Shown in pieces: positions 61,547 through 64,000 of a DNA stretch of 64,000 bases. The stretch is from Bacteroidota bacterium. GTDB lineage: Bacteria; Bacteroidota; Bacteroidia; Bacteroidales; VadinHA17. The DNA is taken from contig JADKBL010000024.1 in assembly GCA_016718875.1 (NCBI GenBank), forward strand, positions 20,238-84,237. Direction: 5' to 3'. The notes under the pieces were generated by a model. That model was not told the origin of the DNA, made no database searches, and was given only the letters and a program-made list of their open reading frames with translations. A program made the position numbers and the translations under genes. The stretch's first letter is position 1. Each line of letters begins with the position of its first letter.

Positions 61547-62271
61547 ATCCAACAGTCAGAATATTCCCGACACCATACGAACTTGCCGAGAAATTTGCAG
61601 AAGAGATGGTGCAAATGATTAAGCAGGCTGCCGGGTCAAATAGAACTTTAAAAATTGCGCTCTCAGGAGGTTCAACTCCTGAGCTGCTTTTTTCCATACT
61701 TGGCGATCACTTTTCAAAATCATCTCCATGGGAGTATGTTCATTTCTTCTGGAGTGATGAACGATGTGTTCCGCCTGTAAGCCCTGACAGCAATTTTGGA
61801 ATGGCTTTCCGTTCATTGTTTAAAAAGATCAAAATCCCTGAAGGAAATATACACCGGATCTATGGCGAACAGGAACCTGCCAAAGAAGCTATCCGCTATT
61901 CAGATCTCATTAATCAATATACGGTGAAGAGGGAAGAGGTACCGGTTTTTGACCTTATTCTGCTGGGTATAGGGGAAGATGGACACACAGCCTCAATCTT
62001 TCCGGGAATGAACAGCCTGTTTGATTCTGAAAAAATCTGTGAAGTATCTGTTCACCCTGTATCACATCAGAAAAGAATCACTTTAACAGGACGAACAATC
62101 AATAATGCAGACAGGATTAAGTTTCTTGTTACCGGCAAAAACAAGGCTTCAATTTTAAAAAGGATACTTGACAGGGAAAAGAGTGCACAAAACCTTCCGG
62201 CTTCAATGATTGTTCCTGTTGATGGGAGTATTGAATGGCTTCTTGATTCTGAAGCAGGATCATTACTTTAA
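61543..62271 (+). CDS. pgl: 6-phosphogluconolactonase
   Basis: A 242-residue protein of the DevB/Pgl type: KIALSGGSTPELLFS, FFWSDERCVPP, LILLGIGEDGHTASIFPG and KRITLTGRTINNADRIKFLV. It hydrolyses the lactone made by Zwf. It overlaps zwf by four bases and is followed by an 86-base gap with a promoter for the next small gene. Confidence 0.95.
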   Translation: MNPTVRIFPTPYELAEKFAEEMVQMIKQAAGSNRTLKIALSGGSTPELLFSILGDHFSKSSPWEYVHFFWSDERCVPPVSPDSNFGMAFRSLFKKIKIPEGNIHRIYGEQEPAKEAIRYSDLINQYTVKREEVPVFDLILLGIGEDGHTASIFPGMNSLFDSEKICEVSVHPVSHQKRITLTGRTINNADRIKFLVTGKNKASILKRILDREKSAQNLPASMIVPVDGSIEWLLDSEAGSLL

Positions 62272-62314
62272 CAGGTTAAAAATACTAAACGGATTTTTGA
62301 GAAAAGTTTTTTTG

Positions 62315-62322
62315 TATATTTG
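62315..62322 (+). promoter_or_regulatory. -7 box of the small Lys-rich gene
   Basis: TATATTTG matches TAnnTTTG, 35 bases before the ATG at 62358. A TTTTTG at 62294-62299 lies 15 bases upstream, somewhat close for a -33 element. Confidence 0.45.
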
Positions 62323-62357
62323 AATTAACATTTTTATTAACCAAAAAACTGATAGCC

Positions 62358-62468
62358 ATGTCACACGAAAGATCTAAAGAACAGGTAAAAGTTAAAAAAG
62401 AAGCTACCAAAACTTTGAAAGAAAAGCGTGCTGAAAAGAAAGCCAAGAAAGCAGAAAAGAACAGGTAA
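62358..62468 (+). CDS. 36-residue Lys/Glu-rich small protein
   Basis: ATG at 62358 to TAA at 62466-62468 encodes a 36-residue protein beginning MSHERSKEQVKVKKEATKTL and ending EKNR. About 40 percent of residues are Lys, with Glu and Ala, so it would be a strongly basic helix, perhaps nucleic-acid or ribosome associated. It has its own TATATTTG promoter box and ends before a hairpin terminator shared with the cold-shock gene. I do not recognise a family. Coding is supported by position, promoter and amino-acid pattern only. Confidence 0.55.
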   Translation: MSHERSKEQVKVKKEATKTLKEKRAEKKAKKAEKNR

Positions 62469-62512
62469 TGGAATTTTATTATTGAATCTTAATGCACTAT
62501 CATTAAATAAAA

Positions 62513-62537
62513 AAGCCGGTGAGATCTTCACCGGCTT
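62513..62537. terminator. bidirectional intrinsic terminator between small gene and cold-shock gene
   Basis: AAGCCGGTGA (62513-62522) pairs perfectly with TCACCGGCTT (62528-62537) around a five-base loop. On the minus strand a run of T follows (62509-62514); on the plus strand AATTTTTTA follows. It suits termination of both convergent genes. Confidence 0.85.
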
Positions 62538-62554
62538 AATTTTTTATAGATAAA

Positions 62555-62746
62555 CTAAGCTAATTTTACATTTACTGCATTGATTCCTTTTTTACCTTCT
62601 GCAAGTTCGAATGTAACCTGGTCGTTCTCTTTAATCTGATCCTTCAGGCCAGAAACGTGTACAAAATACTCATTGTCTGAATCTGCATCCTTAATGAATC
62701 CGAATCCTTTAGATACATTGAAAAATTTTACTGTTCCTTTGTTCAT
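62555..62746 (-). CDS. CspA-family cold-shock protein
   Basis: A 63-residue five-stranded OB-fold protein. RNP1-like KGFGFIKD and RNP2-like YFVHVSGL (usual form FVHxS) bind single-stranded RNA or DNA. GTVKFFNVSKGFGFI is the family start. It acts as an RNA chaperone. It lies alone on the minus strand; its stop is followed by the shared hairpin terminator. Upstream, 62747-62972 is very AT-rich and must contain its promoter and that of the divergent M14 gene. Confidence 0.95.
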   Translation of the reverse strand: MNKGTVKFFNVSKGFGFIKDADSDNEYFVHVSGLKDQIKENDQVTFELAEGKKGINAVNVKLA

Positions 62747-62972
62747 TTTATTCTGTTTTTTAAAATTATGGCGCGCAAGTTATGAAATAATTTTTAAATA
62801 TTCTAAATAATTTTTTAAATCGCTTATATTTAATGTATTACGTTTTCTAAATTATCATTTTTTGAGTTATATAGTATAATTATTTAATCGAATAAGCATT
62901 AATCTCAATGATTTTTTAGCCGCTTTAAAATATTCCCTACATTTATCCGCATTATTTTTCACAGCATTTTTT

Positions 62973-64000
62973 ATGAAAACTCTTTCCCTCTTTTTAACCC
63001 TCTGCCTTGGAGCATATATTACAGTTTCAGGCCAGCAGAATTTGCTTACTGTAGCAGAGAGGTCCGACTTCAAAACTACTTCTGAACATAAGGATGTTTT
63101 GGAATTTATTGATAAACTCAGGAATACATCACCATTTATCAGAGTTGAAAGTCTGGGCAAAACTAATGAAGGAAAGGATATACCTCTGCTTGTAATCGGA
63201 AATCCTCTTCCTTCCTCTCCTGATGAGCTCAGAAATGACAGCAGGATAGTAATATATATTCAGGCAAACATCCATGCCGGTGAGGTCGAAGGTAAGGAAG
63301 CCTCCCTTATGTTTGCAAGAGATCTGCTGGGAAAGAAGGATCCTCAGATTCTGAAAAATGCTGTTATACTGATTTGTCCCGATTTTAACCCCGACGGAAA
63401 TGACCGGATAAGCACTCAAAACCGTACCTCCCAGAACGGACCGGTGAATGGCGTAGGAGTAAGGCATAACGCCCAGTTCCTTGATCTGAACCGCGATGCC
63501 CTGAAAGCAGAATCTCCCGAAGTAAGAGGGCTGCTGATGAATGTTTTTAACAAATGGGATCCCTCGGTATTCATGGATTGCCATACAACCAATGGCTCTT
63601 ATCATGTTGAACCTGTGACATTCACCTGGATGGTAAATCCCAATGGTGATAAGGAACTGATATCATATATGCGCGACAGGATGATGCCTGCAATGTCTGA
63701 AACCCTGCTTGGAAAGTACAAAGTGGAGAACTGCTTCTACGGTGAATTTTTTGACATGCTCAATCCTCAGAAAGGATGGGTTATGGATGCCTCAGAACCA
63801 CGCTATATGACAAACTATTACGGTATTAGAAACAGAATAGCCATACTTAATGAGAATTATGTATATGCTGATTTCAAATCGAGGGTATGGGGATGTTACT
63901 ATCTGATGCATTCATTGTGCGATTATATTAACATTAACGGTAATGAAATAAAGAGGCTTCTTGCTGAAAGCGACAAACGAACTATTTCAAGGGCAAAAGA
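62973..64000 (+). CDS. secreted M14-family metallocarboxypeptidase (partial, runs off the window)
   Basis: ATG at 62973 opens a frame that is still open at 64000 (342 codons). A signal peptide (about 1-20, ending YITVSGQQ) is followed by an M14 domain: zinc motif NIHAGEVEGKE, CPDFNPDGNDRIS, FLDLNRDALKAESPE and MDCHTTNGSYH, which holds the third zinc ligand. It is a second M14 protein beside 28270-30795, from which it differs in the zinc motif and lacks obvious close identity. Role: peptide trimming outside the inner membrane. Confidence 0.9.
   Translation, partial: MKTLSLFLTLCLGAYITVSGQQNLLTVAERSDFKTTSEHKDVLEFIDKLRNTSPFIRVESLGKTNEGKDIPLLVIGNPLPSSPDELRNDSRIVIYIQANIHAGEVEGKEASLMFARDLLGKKDPQILKNAVILICPDFNPDGNDRISTQNRTSQNGPVNGVGVRHNAQFLDLNRDALKAESPEVRGLLMNVFNKWDPSVFMDCHTTNGSYHVEPVTFTWMVNPNGDKELISYMRDRMMPAMSETLLGKYKVENCFYGEFFDMLNPQKGWVMDASEPRYMTNYYGIRNRIAILNENYVYADFKSRVWGCYYLMHSLCDYININGNEIKRLLAESDKRTISRAK

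Noticed and set aside
1..64000. tRNA, rRNA, integrase or prophage genes
   Set aside because: None could be recognised by reading either strand; no cloverleaf with CCA end, rRNA signature or recombinase motif was found.

Overview
This window reads as a chromosomal contig of an anaerobic Bacteroidota bacterium, most likely a member of the Bacteroidales. The evidence is the near-absence of Shine-Dalgarno sites, several TAnnTTTG-type -7 promoter boxes, the typical secreted peptidases (M14, M28, S9, M64, M24), ECF sigma/anti-sigma pairs, a TonB-like protein, a vWA protein of the YfbK type, and many short low-complexity intergenic repeats. Genus cannot be fixed from the sequence. No tRNA, rRNA, CRISPR array, insertion sequence or phage was seen.

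Layout. 1-1075: end of an ECF sigma factor, a membrane anti-sigma-like protein and a Spy/CpxP-like protein. 1058-5647: a TPR protein and a patatin-type phospholipase/beta-barrel protein, both broken by single-base indels. 5716-7945: YgiQ radical-SAM protein and a nucleoside-deoxyribosyltransferase-like protein. 8111-17902: the most striking region, a probable electron-export locus. It holds a b-type membrane cytochrome-like protein, a membrane-anchored iron-sulfur/flavin oxidoreductase, three exported multihaem c-type cytochromes (about 20, 43 and 13 CxxCH motifs) and an outer-membrane beta-barrel. The 43-haem protein consists largely of a 72-residue trihaem unit repeated about 11 times. 17970-26230: a minus-strand operon for an electron-bifurcating HydABC [FeFe]-hydrogenase with a set of putative redox-sensing and signalling proteins, preceded by a promoter box and two tandem 16-bp dyads. 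HydB carries a deletion of about 60 codons.

26496-38992: secreted or lipoprotein peptidases, a cyclophilin-FKBP fusion, the proton-translocating transhydrogenase PntAA-AB-B and an Xaa-Pro aminopeptidase. 39046-47348: a GH127-like protein (frameshifted), a MacB/FtsX-type permease, a TIM-barrel glycosidase-like protein and an M64 peptidase. 47485-53616: pentapeptide protein, HpcH/HpaI aldolase (frameshifted), TonB-like protein with its sigma factor, a vWA protein (frameshifted) and a PAS histidine kinase. 53621-59782: gltD and gltB, preceded by what looks like a complete translation-attenuation leader with an Ile/Leu-rich 20-residue peptide. 60023-64000: zwf, pgl, a tiny Lys-rich protein, a cold-shock protein and the start of an M14 peptidase.

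Taken together the cell would oxidise peptides and sugars (pgl/zwf, peptidases, glycosidases), balance NADH, ferredoxin and NADPH through HydABC and Pnt, and may dispose of electrons outside the cell through the multihaem locus. At least eleven probable single-base indels, mostly in homopolymers, break otherwise intact genes. They cluster in 3-18 kb and 40-51 kb, and either the assembly is uncorrected there or these genes are decaying. Functional statements for those genes assume the reading frame is intact in the cell.
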